From positions 140,215 to 185,397 of the forward strand of contig DBFD01000050.1 of the NCBI GenBank assembly GCA_002294185.1: DNA of 45,183 nt. Reading direction: 5' to 3'. The notes below the pieces were generated by a model. That model did not search any database and had not been told where the DNA came from. It saw only the letters and a program-made list of their open reading frames with translations. A program made the translations under genes and the position numbers. This DNA comes from Paracoccus sp. UBA889 (GTDB lineage Bacteria > Pseudomonadota > Alphaproteobacteria > Rhodobacterales > Rhodobacteraceae). Shown here piece after piece: positions 32,141-40,668 of this stretch. Every line of letters starts with the position of its first letter. The first letter of the stretch is position 1.

Positions 32141-35032
32141 TCAACGCGCCTCCTGGAGCGCAAGTTCGAAAAGCCGGGCGACGTGAATCGCCCTGCGCCC
32201 GGTCCCGTCCGCGATCTGGTGGCGGCACGAGGTGCCGTCCGCCACGATGATCGCATCCCCGGGCGCGGCGCGGATGGCGGGAAACAGGCTCAGTTCCCCC
32301 ATCTGGCGCGAGATCGCCTCGGTTTCCAGTCCATAGCCGAAGGATCCGGCCATGCCGCAGCAGCTGGTCTCGATCAATTGAATATCGGTTTCGGGCAGCA
32401 AAGCCAGCGCTTTGTGGATCGCGGGCATGACATCCAACGCCTTCTGATGGCAATGGCCGTGCAGCAGGACCGGAACACCGGGCGGGCGCAGCGGCAGACT
32501 CCACCGCCCGGCCTCGTGTTCGGCGGCAACATATTCCTCGAACATCAGCGCGGCGCCGGCGATCTGTGCCGTGTCGTCGCCCGGCAGCATCGCGGGAATT
32601 TCGTCGCGCAGCGTCAGCAGGCTGGACGGCTCCAGCCCGACGATGCTGCGCCCGGCACGGATATGGGGCAACAGCGCGTCGATCAGTCGGCGGGCCTCGG
32701 TCCGGGCCTCGTCGACCAGTCCGGCCGACAGCAGCGTGCGGCCACATTGCAGCGGCGGTCCGCCATCCAGCGGCCGGGCCACCGTCACGCGCCTGCCGGC
32801 CGCGTTCAGAACCCGGACCGCGGCACGCAGGTTCTCGGGCTCGAACCAGCGATTGAACGGATCGGCGAACAGCACGATATCGGCATCCGCCCCTTGCGCC
32901 TCGGCATCGCGGAAGGGGCGAGCGGACCAGTGGGGCAGGGCGCGCGCGGCGGAAAAGCCGGTCGGCCGCTGCATCAGCCGCGCCAGCAGCGGCAGGCGGT
33001 TGCGCAGGTTCATCAGCCAGTGCAGCCGCGCGGCCACCGGCGCATAGCGCGGCAGATAGGCCACCAGCCGGTCATGCAGCGTCAGACCGTTGCTGCGGGC
33101 GCGGGCGGCGAGAACCTCGATCTTCATGCGGGCCATGTCAACGCCGGTCGGGCATTCGCGCTTGCAGCCCTTGCAGGACACGCACAGGGCCAGCGTATCG
33201 GCCATCGCGTCCGATGTCAGCGCATCGGGGCCAAGCTGGCCCGAGATCGCCAGCCGCAGCGTGTTGGCCCGACCGCGAGTCACGTCGCGTTCGTGACGGG
33301 TGACGCGATAGGACGGACACATCGTCCCGCCCGCCAGCTTGCGGCAGGCGCCGTTGTTGTTGCACATCTCGACCGCGCCCTGAAACCCGCCGCCGGCGCC
33401 GGGCCATGCCGACCAGTCGAATTCGGTCTTCAGCGGCGCCACCGTATAGCCGGGCGTAAAGCGGAACAGGCGGCGGTCATCCATCTTCGGCGCATCGACG
33501 ATCTTGCCGGGATTGAAGCGGCGATCCGGGTCGAACCGGTCCTTGACCTCGCGGAACAGCGTGGTGATTTCGGTCCCGAACATGCGCTCGTGAAATTCCG
33601 ACCGCACGATCCCGTCGCCATGTTCGCCCGAATGCGACCCCTTGTATTTCGATACCAGCGCAAAGGCTTCCTCGGCGATCGCGCGCATCCGTTTGACATC
33701 GGCGTCCAGTTTCAGGTTCAGCACCGGCCGCACATGCAGGCAGCCGACCGAGGCATGGGCATACCACGTTCCCCTGGTGCCGTGGCGTTCGAAGACCGCG
33801 CTCAGCTCGCGCGTGTATTCCGCCAGATCGGGCAGTTCGACGGCGCAATCCTCGACGAAGGAGACGGGCTTGCCCTCTTGCTTCATCGACATCATGATGT
33901 TCAGCCCGGATTTGCGGACCTCGGCGATCTGGCCCTGAAGGCGCTGGTCGGCGATCGGGACCACGCCGCCCCAGCCCTTGCCCTCGGCGCGCCAGTCAAA
34001 GCCCAGATCGGCCATGCGTTCGTCCAGCAGCCGCAGCTTTTCGGCATTGGCGGCGGCGTCGCCTTCGTCGAATTCGACCAGCAGCAGGGCGGCGGGATCG
34101 CCCTTGACGAATTGCTCGATGGTGGGACGGAACATCGGGATCTGCCGTGACAGGCCGATCATCGTGTTGTCCACCAGCTCGACCGATAGCGGGTTCAGCG
34201 CAACCAGATGCTGGGTGGCGTCCATCGCCTGATAGAAGCTGGGGAAATGGCACACGCCCAGCACGCGCTGGCCAACCAGCGGCCACAACTTCAGTTCGAT
34301 CCGGGTGAAATAGGCCAGCGTGCCCTCGCTGCCGACCAGCAGGTGGGACAGGTTGACGGGTCGGTTCTTGGGCACCAGTGCATCGATGTTGTAGCCGCCG
34401 ACCCGCCGGGTCAGTTTCGGAATCCGCGCCTCGATCAGCGCCGCATGGTCGCGACCCATCGCCAGAAGCGGATCCACCAGCGCGTCGGACGGCCCGCCCC
34501 TCGGCCCGACCGGCCCGAACTGCGCCAGGGTGCCGTCGGCCATGATCGCCTCGATCGAGATCACGTTGTCGCGCATCGTGCCGTATCGCAGCGACCGCCC
34601 GCCGCAGGAATTGTTGGCCGCCATCCCGCCGATCGTGGCGCGCGATGCGGTCGAGACATCGACCGGAAACCACAGCCCGTGCGGTTTCAGCGCCCGGTTC
34701 AGATCGTCCAGAACGATGCCCGGTTCCACCACGACGCGGCGGTTCGCGGGATCCAGTTCCAGGATGCGGTTGAAATGCACCGAATTGTCGAGGATCAGCC
34801 CCGAATTGATCGTCTGCCCGCATTGCGAGGTGCCGCCGCCGCGTCCGGTGACCGGCACATCGGCATCGCGGGCGACGGCCAGCGCGGCCTCGACATCCGC
34901 AAACCCGCGCGGGATCGCCACGCCCTGCGGCATGATCTGGTAGAAGGACGCATCGGTGGAATAGCGGCCGCGCGAAAACGTGTCGAACAGGATTTCGCCC
35001 GAAAACTCCCTGCGCAGCGCCTGATCCAGCAT
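32141..35032 (-). CDS. FAD-linked 2-hydroxyacid dehydrogenase with Fe-S and CCG domains (YdiJ-like)
   Basis: 963 residues. An FAD-binding type 4 domain (VPVTGRGGGTSQCG, about 60-73; SRATIGGMAANNSCGGRSLRYG) is followed by the FAD-oxidase C-terminal domain, a CNNNGACRK...GTMCPSYR segment, a 4Fe-4S binding CVSCKGCKRECPTG (about 617-630) and a C-terminal CCG domain (LHGHCHQKAL, about 860; ETSCCGMAGSFGY, about 889). This layout matches E. coli YdiJ, a D-2-hydroxyglutarate dehydrogenase, and fused glycolate or D-lactate dehydrogenases. It oxidises a 2-hydroxyacid to a 2-oxoacid and passes electrons through the cluster to the respiratory chain. Divergent from a glyoxylate-type aminotransferase, so glycolate or another 2-hydroxyacid whose product is an amino acceptor is plausible. 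Confidence 0.9.
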   Translation of the reverse strand: MLDQALRREFSGEILFDTFSRGRYSTDASFYQIMPQGVAIPRGFADVEAALAVARDADVPVTGRGGGTSQCGQTINSGLILDNSVHFNRILELDPANRRVVVEPGIVLDDLNRALKPHGLWFPVDVSTASRATIGGMAANNSCGGRSLRYGTMRDNVISIEAIMADGTLAQFGPVGPRGGPSDALVDPLLAMGRDHAALIEARIPKLTRRVGGYNIDALVPKNRPVNLSHLLVGSEGTLAYFTRIELKLWPLVGQRVLGVCHFPSFYQAMDATQHLVALNPLSVELVDNTMIGLSRQIPMFRPTIEQFVKGDPAALLLVEFDEGDAAANAEKLRLLDERMADLGFDWRAEGKGWGGVVPIADQRLQGQIAEVRKSGLNIMMSMKQEGKPVSFVEDCAVELPDLAEYTRELSAVFERHGTRGTWYAHASVGCLHVRPVLNLKLDADVKRMRAIAEEAFALVSKYKGSHSGEHGDGIVRSEFHERMFGTEITTLFREVKDRFDPDRRFNPGKIVDAPKMDDRRLFRFTPGYTVAPLKTEFDWSAWPGAGGGFQGAVEMCNNNGACRKLAGGTMCPSYRVTRHERDVTRGRANTLRLAISGQLGPDALTSDAMADTLALCVSCKGCKRECPTGVDMARMKIEVLAARARSNGLTLHDRLVAYLPRYAPVAARLHWLMNLRNRLPLLARLMQRPTGFSAARALPHWSARPFRDAEAQGADADIVLFADPFNRWFEPENLRAAVRVLNAAGRRVTVARPLDGGPPLQCGRTLLSAGLVDEARTEARRLIDALLPHIRAGRSIVGLEPSSLLTLRDEIPAMLPGDDTAQIAGAALMFEEYVAAEHEAGRWSLPLRPPGVPVLLHGHCHQKALDVMPAIHKALALLPETDIQLIETSCCGMAGSFGYGLETEAISRQMGELSLFPAIRAAPGDAIIVADGTSCRHQIADGTGRRAIHVARLFELALQEAR

Positions 35033-35055
35033 GGGCGACCCTTTCGACTTGGTTA

Positions 35056-35097
35056 TTGACTTCGGGCTACCCGAATTGGATACATAATGCAAAATTA
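35056..35097 (+). promoter_or_regulatory. Divergent promoter region with FCD-GntR-type operator
   Basis: On the plus strand TTGACT (35056-35061), a 17-nt spacer and GATACA (35079-35084) serve the aminotransferase gene. The word ATACATAATGCAAAATTA (35080-35097) overlaps the -10, as at 1349-1366 (17 of 18 identical). On the minus strand CATTAT (35089-35084) could be the -10 of the dehydrogenase gene, with TTCCAA 17 nt upstream, so one bound repressor could block both directions. Confidence 0.6.
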
Positions 35098-35142
35098 AAA
35101 AGGCATTTGGAAGCGGCAGGATGCCGCGAAGGGAGAAAACGC

Positions 35143-36333
35143 ATGTCACATCGCGCAGGACGCCATTTTCTGCAGATTCCGGGCCCCAGCCCGGTCCCCG
35201 ACCGCGTGTTGCGCGCGATTTCCGCCCAGGTGATCGACCATCGCGGCCCCGATTTCGCCGCTGTCGGACAGGCGGCGCTGGAGGGAATGAAATGGGTATT
35301 CAAGACCGCACAGGATGTCGTCATCTATCCATGTTCGGGCACCGGCGCATGGGAGGCGGCCCTGGTCAATGTCCTGGCCAAAGGCGACCGGGTGCTGATG
35401 TATGAAACCGGTCATTTCGCCGCGATGTGGAAGAAGATGGCCGAAAAACTGGGCCTGCGCCCCGAATTCATCGAGGGCGACTGGCGCGGCGGCGCCGATC
35501 CCGAGGCGATCGAGGCGCATCTGCGCAGGGACAAGGCGCACGAGATCAAGGCCGTCTGCGTCGTCCACAACGAGACCTCGACGGGCTCGGTCTCGCCGAT
35601 CGCGCAGGTGCGGGCGGCCATCGACGCGGCGGGGCATCCGGCGCTGCTGATGGTCGATACGATCTCGGGGCTGGCCTCGATCGATTTCCGCTTTGACGAA
35701 TGGGGCGTCGACGTGGCGGTGTCGGGTTCGCAGAAGGGGCTGATGCTGCCGCCGGGCATCGCCTTCAACGCGGTCAGCGCCAGGGCGATGGCAGTGTCCG
35801 AGACGGGCGGGATGCCACGATCCTACTGGGATTGGCGCGACATGAAGGCCAGCAACGCGACCGGCTATTTCCCCTATACGCCGGCGACGAACATGCTGTT
35901 CGGGCTGAACGAGGCGATCTCGATGCTGCGCGACGAAGGGCTGGAAAACGTCTTTGCCCGCCATCAACGGCACGGCGCGGCGACCCGCGCGGCGGTGCGC
36001 CACTGGGGGCTGGAGGTGCTGTGCCGCCAGCAGGGGCAGGAAAGCGGTGTGCTGACCGCCGTGATGATGCCCCAGGGCCACAGCGCCGATGCCTTCCGCA
36101 AGGTGGCGCTGAAACATTACGACATCTCGCTGGGCAACGGCTTGTCCAGGGTCGCCGACAAGGTGTTCCGGATCGGCCATCTGGGCGATTTCAACGACCT
36201 GACGCTGGCGGGAACCCTGACCGGGGTCGAACTGGGCCTGCGCAAGGCAGGGGTGCCGCATCGCGATGGCGGGGTCGAGGCCGCGATGGCGGTTCTGGAC
36301 GATCTGGCGGCGCCCGGTATCGCCGCCGAATAG
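35143..36333 (+). CDS. Class V PLP-dependent aminotransferase (serine/aspartate/alanine--glyoxylate type)
   Basis: 396 residues of the SgaA/BhcA-like class V family. Features: IPGPSPVPDRV at the N-terminus, PCSGTGAWEAA (PLP-phosphate contact, about 64-74), VVHNETSTGSVSPI, LLMVDTISGLAS (the Asp that holds the pyridine N, about 169), and GSQKGLMLPPG with the Schiff-base Lys (about 197). The family transfers an amino group from serine, aspartate or alanine to glyoxylate, giving glycine. The ATG at 35143 is preceded by GGGAG. The P. denitrificans BhcA partners BhcB, BhcC and BhcD are not nearby, so a stand-alone role with the divergent 2-hydroxyacid dehydrogenase is more likely. Confidence 0.87.
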   Translation: MSHRAGRHFLQIPGPSPVPDRVLRAISAQVIDHRGPDFAAVGQAALEGMKWVFKTAQDVVIYPCSGTGAWEAALVNVLAKGDRVLMYETGHFAAMWKKMAEKLGLRPEFIEGDWRGGADPEAIEAHLRRDKAHEIKAVCVVHNETSTGSVSPIAQVRAAIDAAGHPALLMVDTISGLASIDFRFDEWGVDVAVSGSQKGLMLPPGIAFNAVSARAMAVSETGGMPRSYWDWRDMKASNATGYFPYTPATNMLFGLNEAISMLRDEGLENVFARHQRHGAATRAAVRHWGLEVLCRQQGQESGVLTAVMMPQGHSADAFRKVALKHYDISLGNGLSRVADKVFRIGHLGDFNDLTLAGTLTGVELGLRKAGVPHRDGGVEAAMAVLDDLAAPGIAAE

Positions 36334-36364
36334 CACGCGCGTCCGGGGAGTTCGGGGGCGCCGC

Positions 36365-36431
36365 CGGGTCCCTGAACCTCGCCGGACCCGCGAACCGGAG
36401 GCCGGTATCCACGACAGGATCCGCCCTCCGG
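36365..36431. terminator. Hairpins between convergent aminotransferase and nuclease genes
   Basis: Two stems occupy the 120-nt convergent gap: CGGGTCC / GGACCCG (36365-36371 with 36384-36390) and CCGGAGG / CCTCCGG (36395-36401 with 36425-36431, with a short inner ATCC/GGAT pairing). TTTTCC follows the second on the plus strand. They may end transcription from both sides. Confidence 0.4.
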
Positions 36432-36453
36432 CTGTGCCGTTTTCCGGTTCCGG

Positions 36454-39400
36454 TCAGACGAAATCGAAGCTGTCATCCTCGATCCGGGCCATGTCGATTC
36501 CCGCGATCTCGAAACCCAGCTTGCCCGTCGCCGACAGGACCACCTCGTCAAAGGCGGCCGCTGCCTCGTAATCGATCCGGTCGGCCGGCTTCAGCAGGAT
36601 TTCGTCGACCGCCGCACCGTCGTCGTAGAAGGCAAGCCGTATCTGGCCCCTGCCGCCGAAACCCGTCAGATCCAGCGCGATTCCGGTCGCGTCGGTCAGG
36701 CGGCCGCCGTCATCCATGCTGACACGCAGCGCCTCGGGTCCGTCGATGCGGTGGGCCTCGGATTTCCAGATCCGATCCGACAGCGGCGCATAGATGCCCA
36801 GCCCCTCGCCGGCGAAAGTCAGCAGGCCGAACCTGGTTCCCTCGGCCGAGATGGAGATGTCCGAACCCTTGATGTCGAGGCCGCGGGCGATGGGTGGCAC
36901 GACCTGGCGGGCGACGGTTTCGCCGTCCTCGGAATAGGAGATTCGATCGAAGAACCGCCAGCCGCCGCCGAAATCGACGCCCGTGACGACGGTCCGGACG
37001 GGCTTGTCCAGCGTCACGCCGACCAGGATCGGCTCGTGATCGGATACCGCGAAGGGATCGGCATTGTAGAAGCCGGCGTTGTTGAAGGCCGAGGAATAGG
37101 AAAAGAGATCGGGCTCGTCGGCGTTGATATGCCATTCGGCGACGCCGGTGACATTGTCCAGCAACCCCTGCGAGGCCAGCCCGTAATCCAGCGTGCCGCG
37201 CTGGCCGTCGAAGACGTAGGAATAAGCCTCCTGGCCCAGATATGCGCCGGCGAGATCGGTCAGACCGGCCTGTTTCAGCGCCTGAACCGGGTCTTCCATG
37301 GCGTAGGAATTCAGATCACCCAGCAGCAGCACGTTTTCGATGCTGCCGGCGCCGGTCGGATCGGTGGCGATCCAGCGCGTCAGCTCTGCCGCGGCCTCTT
37401 GGCGAACGCCGTTCCAGAAGCCCTGGCCGTCGCCCTGATCGAAATTCGGATCGTTGCGCAGTGCCTCGATCAGCGCGGGATCGACATCGGCCGCCATCGC
37501 CGCGTCCAGCAGGCTGTCGAGACCGCTGGCGCCCTTGGATTTGAGGTGGTTCGCGACCACCGTGATCCCGCCGCCATCCGCGGCCTCGAAACTGGCGGCC
37601 ATCGAGGGGCGGTTGCGGTCGAAATCGCCGACGAAATCGCCGGTGCTTTCCTGGATCTGGCGGACGATATCCCACGTCGTCGCGGCGGTGGATTCGGTGT
37701 AATCCAGCACGGCCGAGCCTTTCAGCGCAACCTGATCGGCACGATAGATGATGCCGGTGGTGATCGCATCGGTGCCCACGAAGCCGGTGCCGGGATCGAC
37801 GAAGGCCCAGACATCCGCGCCCTCGGCCCGGTTCAGCGCATCGACCAGCGTGGCGATGGCGCTTTCCTCGCCAAAGCCGTTATTCTCGATCTCCTGAAGG
37901 GCCAGGACCTCGGCATCCATCCGGGTGATCGCGGCGACCAGCTTGTCGGTCTGGCGGACCAGATCCTCGGCCGTGGTCGCACCGCGGGGGTCCAGGTCGC
38001 CGTTCGGCCCGGTGCCCGCGCCTGCCACATCCAGCGTGGTGAAATAGTTCAGCACGTTGAAGCTGGCCATCTGAAGGTCGCCGCCGACATCGGGCCGCTC
38101 GGCCGGGCGCTGACCCGTGTCCGCGATCACCTGCAGCGGCGCATCCACCTGGATGCGATAGCCGCCGTAGCGTTCATCCATGATCCCGGTGACATCGGGC
38201 AACTGGCTGCCCAGTCGCAGCGTCGGCCCCTCTGCGGTCAGCGGATCGGCCGCCGTCAGCGGCGTGCCGTCGCCGGAATCGATCATCGTGATCGTGTCGC
38301 GGTTCTGCGCGGTCGAGCTGTCGTCGATGGTCAGGCGCCCGGCGGCGTTTGCGCGGGCCAGCGCCTCGATCTCGGCGGCCTGGGTCTGGGCGTCGTAGAT
38401 CTGCGTCGGCTGGACCAGATTGCCCTCGGCCACCTGGATCTCGCCAAAGCGGTCGAGATTGAAGTTCGTGACCACCGTCAGCGGATCCTCCGAGCCGGTG
38501 ACAAGCTGGACCCGCATCCCCTCATAGGCCTCGAAACCGGCGCTCATCCCCAGCGTGATCAGGGTGACGGCGGGCAGCGGAACGCCGGTTTGCAGCACCG
38601 CGAGGTCGCGGACATTGCTCAGTTCGGTCAGGCCCGAGAATTCCGACACATCCGCCGTCAGCCGAAGCTGCTGACCCACCGCGACCGGCTGGCCGGAATA
38701 GACATAGATTCCCTCCGAGGTCGCGGCGTCGCCGTCGCTGTCGCCGTCTTCCTCTTGCAGATAATAGCCGACCTGCGCGCCGGCGGCGTTGGTGATGATA
38801 CCGGTCACGACCGCCTCGACGGTGACCTCCGCGCCGGGCATTCCGGTGGCTGCACCGCTGCCCTGAATGGCTGAAATCCGCGTGATCGTGGTGTCGTCGT
38901 CTTCGACCGCGACGCTCAGATCCGCGATCGTCAGCCCGTCATAGGCCGGATCGGCGCTGGCGACGGTGAAACCCAACGCCCCGGAATGGGTCGCGGCCTC
39001 GTCGATGGTGTCGTCGACGGCGCGCACGATCACCTCGACCGGGTCGGTGCCGCCGAGGATCGCGGTTGCGGAGGCGCCGAAGGTCCTGCCGTCCAGGCTG
39101 ATCTCGCCTTGCCCGTCCGCTGCCTCGATGGTGACCTCGACCGGCGCCGCGGGCATGGTCGCCAGTTCCAGCGTGAAGCTGTCGGTGGTGGGTCCGGCTT
39201 CGGATACCGACAGCCCATCGCCCGCCCGCGCGATCACGGCCGGGCCGGCATTGCCGCCCGAGGTGCCGATGACGCGGAAATCGTCCACCGCGAAATCCTC
39301 GTCGCCCGCGTCCAGGCTGGCGGTGAAGCGCAGGTCCATGACGCTGCCGGTGCCGGCGATGGCGGCGGTGAATTGCTGGAAGGCGTCGGCCAGCACGGCG

Positions 39401-39969
39401 CCGTCGCCGCTGCCGTCCAGATCGGTGTCCTGCCGGAAATTGCCGTTGAAGCTGCCCGAGGTGAAGTCCGAGCCGACGAAAGCCAGCAAAGTCTGCCACG
39501 CTCCGCCGTCGATGCGCGCCTGCACCATCAGCAGATCGCCCGCGTCGATATCGCCCGGAGTGTCGAAGAACTCCGCGAATCTGCCCTGGAAGGTCAGATC
39601 CGACAGGCCGGAAATGTCGATGCCGGACCATTCCGCGGTGATCGGCAGCACAGCCCCTTCGCCGTCCAGATCCATCCCGGTCAGGTGGCTGCCATCGGCC
39701 CCGGCATAGGTCTTCAGCGCCGAAGGCGTCGGGTCCGTGCCGAAATCGGCGACGGTTCCGGCAATGCCGAAGTAATCGCCCAAGCCATCCGAAAAGAACG
39801 GCGCCGAGGTGGAAAAGCCCGCGCCGCTGTCAAAGGTCTCGTTCAGCGCGACCACTTGGGCCGCGGCGGCCGCGTCGCCGAAAGCACCGGCGAATTCCGC
39901 CGCCAGCGCCGCGTCGCGGCTGCCGATAGGGTCGGCGTCGAAATCTTTTTCGTGAGGTATGGTGGCCAT
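36454..39969 (-). CDS. ExeM/NucH-family secreted nuclease with Calx-beta, OB-fold and EEP domains
   Basis: 1171 residues. In order: an N-terminal segment (about 40-235) with a lectin-like look (LNETFDSGAGF to DDFRVIG), a Calx-beta-like repeat (about 245-358, ending AVEDDD), a YhcR-type OB-fold (about 365-456, ISAIQGSG, GYYLQEEDGDSDGD), and an endonuclease/exonuclease/phosphatase domain (about 636-980). EEP catalytic residues are seen in ASFNVLNYF, LALQEIENN, VVANHLKSKG, LGDLNSY and SDHEPILVGV. The last 190 residues have no known domain and end in DDSFDFV, an acidic/aromatic tail as in type I secretion substrates. There is no N-terminal signal peptide. Role: degradation of extracellular DNA, perhaps for phosphate. 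ATG at 39969 follows AGGGAA; a reading frame open to 42000 overlaps real genes and is not used. Confidence 0.88.
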   Translation of the reverse strand: MATIPHEKDFDADPIGSRDAALAAEFAGAFGDAAAAAQVVALNETFDSGAGFSTSAPFFSDGLGDYFGIAGTVADFGTDPTPSALKTYAGADGSHLTGMDLDGEGAVLPITAEWSGIDISGLSDLTFQGRFAEFFDTPGDIDAGDLLMVQARIDGGAWQTLLAFVGSDFTSGSFNGNFRQDTDLDGSGDGAVLADAFQQFTAAIAGTGSVMDLRFTASLDAGDEDFAVDDFRVIGTSGGNAGPAVIARAGDGLSVSEAGPTTDSFTLELATMPAAPVEVTIEAADGQGEISLDGRTFGASATAILGGTDPVEVIVRAVDDTIDEAATHSGALGFTVASADPAYDGLTIADLSVAVEDDDTTITRISAIQGSGAATGMPGAEVTVEAVVTGIITNAAGAQVGYYLQEEDGDSDGDAATSEGIYVYSGQPVAVGQQLRLTADVSEFSGLTELSNVRDLAVLQTGVPLPAVTLITLGMSAGFEAYEGMRVQLVTGSEDPLTVVTNFNLDRFGEIQVAEGNLVQPTQIYDAQTQAAEIEALARANAAGRLTIDDSSTAQNRDTITMIDSGDGTPLTAADPLTAEGPTLRLGSQLPDVTGIMDERYGGYRIQVDAPLQVIADTGQRPAERPDVGGDLQMASFNVLNYFTTLDVAGAGTGPNGDLDPRGATTAEDLVRQTDKLVAAITRMDAEVLALQEIENNGFGEESAIATLVDALNRAEGADVWAFVDPGTGFVGTDAITTGIIYRADQVALKGSAVLDYTESTAATTWDIVRQIQESTGDFVGDFDRNRPSMAASFEAADGGGITVVANHLKSKGASGLDSLLDAAMAADVDPALIEALRNDPNFDQGDGQGFWNGVRQEAAAELTRWIATDPTGAGSIENVLLLGDLNSYAMEDPVQALKQAGLTDLAGAYLGQEAYSYVFDGQRGTLDYGLASQGLLDNVTGVAEWHINADEPDLFSYSSAFNNAGFYNADPFAVSDHEPILVGVTLDKPVRTVVTGVDFGGGWRFFDRISYSEDGETVARQVVPPIARGLDIKGSDISISAEGTRFGLLTFAGEGLGIYAPLSDRIWKSEAHRIDGPEALRVSMDDGGRLTDATGIALDLTGFGGRGQIRLAFYDDGAAVDEILLKPADRIDYEAAAAFDEVVLSATGKLGFEIAGIDMARIEDDSFDFV

Positions 39970-40314
39970 GCGTCTTTTCCCTGTCAGCCCATCGGTTGCC
40001 CGCGCAGGCCGAACGCTAGCAGTTCTGTGCAACCGTCTCGTGACGCGGCAGGCCGGCAGCCCGATCTCCGCGGCCGGTCCGGCCATGCGCGAGAGACCGA
40101 GCTTATGGCTCGCCGTGCGGATGGCAACATCTTTCGCATCCCAACCAGCGGTTGTCCGCGCCCCCGCCCCGGGGCGCCATCGGCCCGCCGCGGGATTGTG
40201 CAGGAATGTCGAACACAGAGCGCGACCGATCGGGCCTAATTCCGCGGACGGGAGAGGCCTATCTGATCTGGCAGAGGACGCGGAAGATGCCGCGCCAATC
40301 GAAAGGACATGACC
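39970..40314. other. 345-bp divergent intergenic region
   Basis: Upstream region shared by the nuclease gene (minus) and the small exported protein gene (plus). I see no gene here and no convincing -35/-10 pair or Pho box. Only the ribosome binding sites at the two ends are clear (AGGGAA for the nuclease, AAAGGA for the small gene). Confidence 0.4.
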
Positions 40315-40569
40315 ATGAAAAAATTCTTTGTTGCATTGATCGCCGCCACCCTGGCAACCGGCGCCGCACAGGCCGCCAATATCGGTCAGAACGAACGTCC
40401 GGGCTCGGCCGCCAGCCCCGCCCAGGCCGTCCAGACCGCCGAGGTCAAGGCCGACGAGGTGCTGTCGTCGCGCGAACTCAGCCATCGCGGGATTCCCGAC
40501 GACACGATCCTGACCGTCACCAGCTTCCCCACTTCGGACGCAGCGCCGGTCGGCAACAGCGACCGCTGA
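40315..40569 (+). CDS. Small exported protein of unknown function
   Basis: 84 residues with a clear Sec signal peptide MKKFFVALIAATLATGAAQA (cleaved near 20/21). The mature 64 residues are hydrophilic, rich in Ala, Ser and Pro, without Cys or a recognisable domain. The second of two in-frame ATGs (40309 and 40315) is preferred because AAAGGA is 7-8 nt before it. A strong terminator follows at 40593-40618. I cannot assign a function. Confidence 0.75.
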   Translation: MKKFFVALIAATLATGAAQAANIGQNERPGSAASPAQAVQTAEVKADEVLSSRELSHRGIPDDTILTVTSFPTSDAAPVGNSDR

Positions 40570-40592
40570 TCGCCGTTTCAGACGGATCCAGG

Positions 40593-40618
40593 GCCGCCCT
40601 TGCCGATGCAGGGGCGGC
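40593..40618 (+). terminator. Intrinsic terminator after the small exported protein gene
   Basis: An 11-bp stem (GCCGCCCTTGC / GCAGGGGCGGC, one G-T pair) with loop CGAT is followed by TTTCT. It stands 23 nt after the stop codon and separates this gene from the LysR gene 50 nt further on, so the LysR gene probably has its own promoter. Confidence 0.75.
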
Positions 40619-40668
40619 TTTCTACATGTCTGCCTCGACCATGTGGCAATCGGGGGCAGAACAAGATC

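Noticed and set aside
35143-36333. Assignment of the aminotransferase as BhcA of the beta-hydroxyaspartate cycle
   Set aside because: The fold and several motifs agree, but BhcB, BhcC, BhcD and the IclR-type BhcR are absent from the neighbourhood. Only the general glyoxylate-aminotransferase call is kept.
40021-40060. Possible Pho box upstream of the nuclease gene (around CTGTGCAACCG)
   Set aside because: The match to the 11-bp CTGTCAT direct repeats is poor and the spacing is not convincing.
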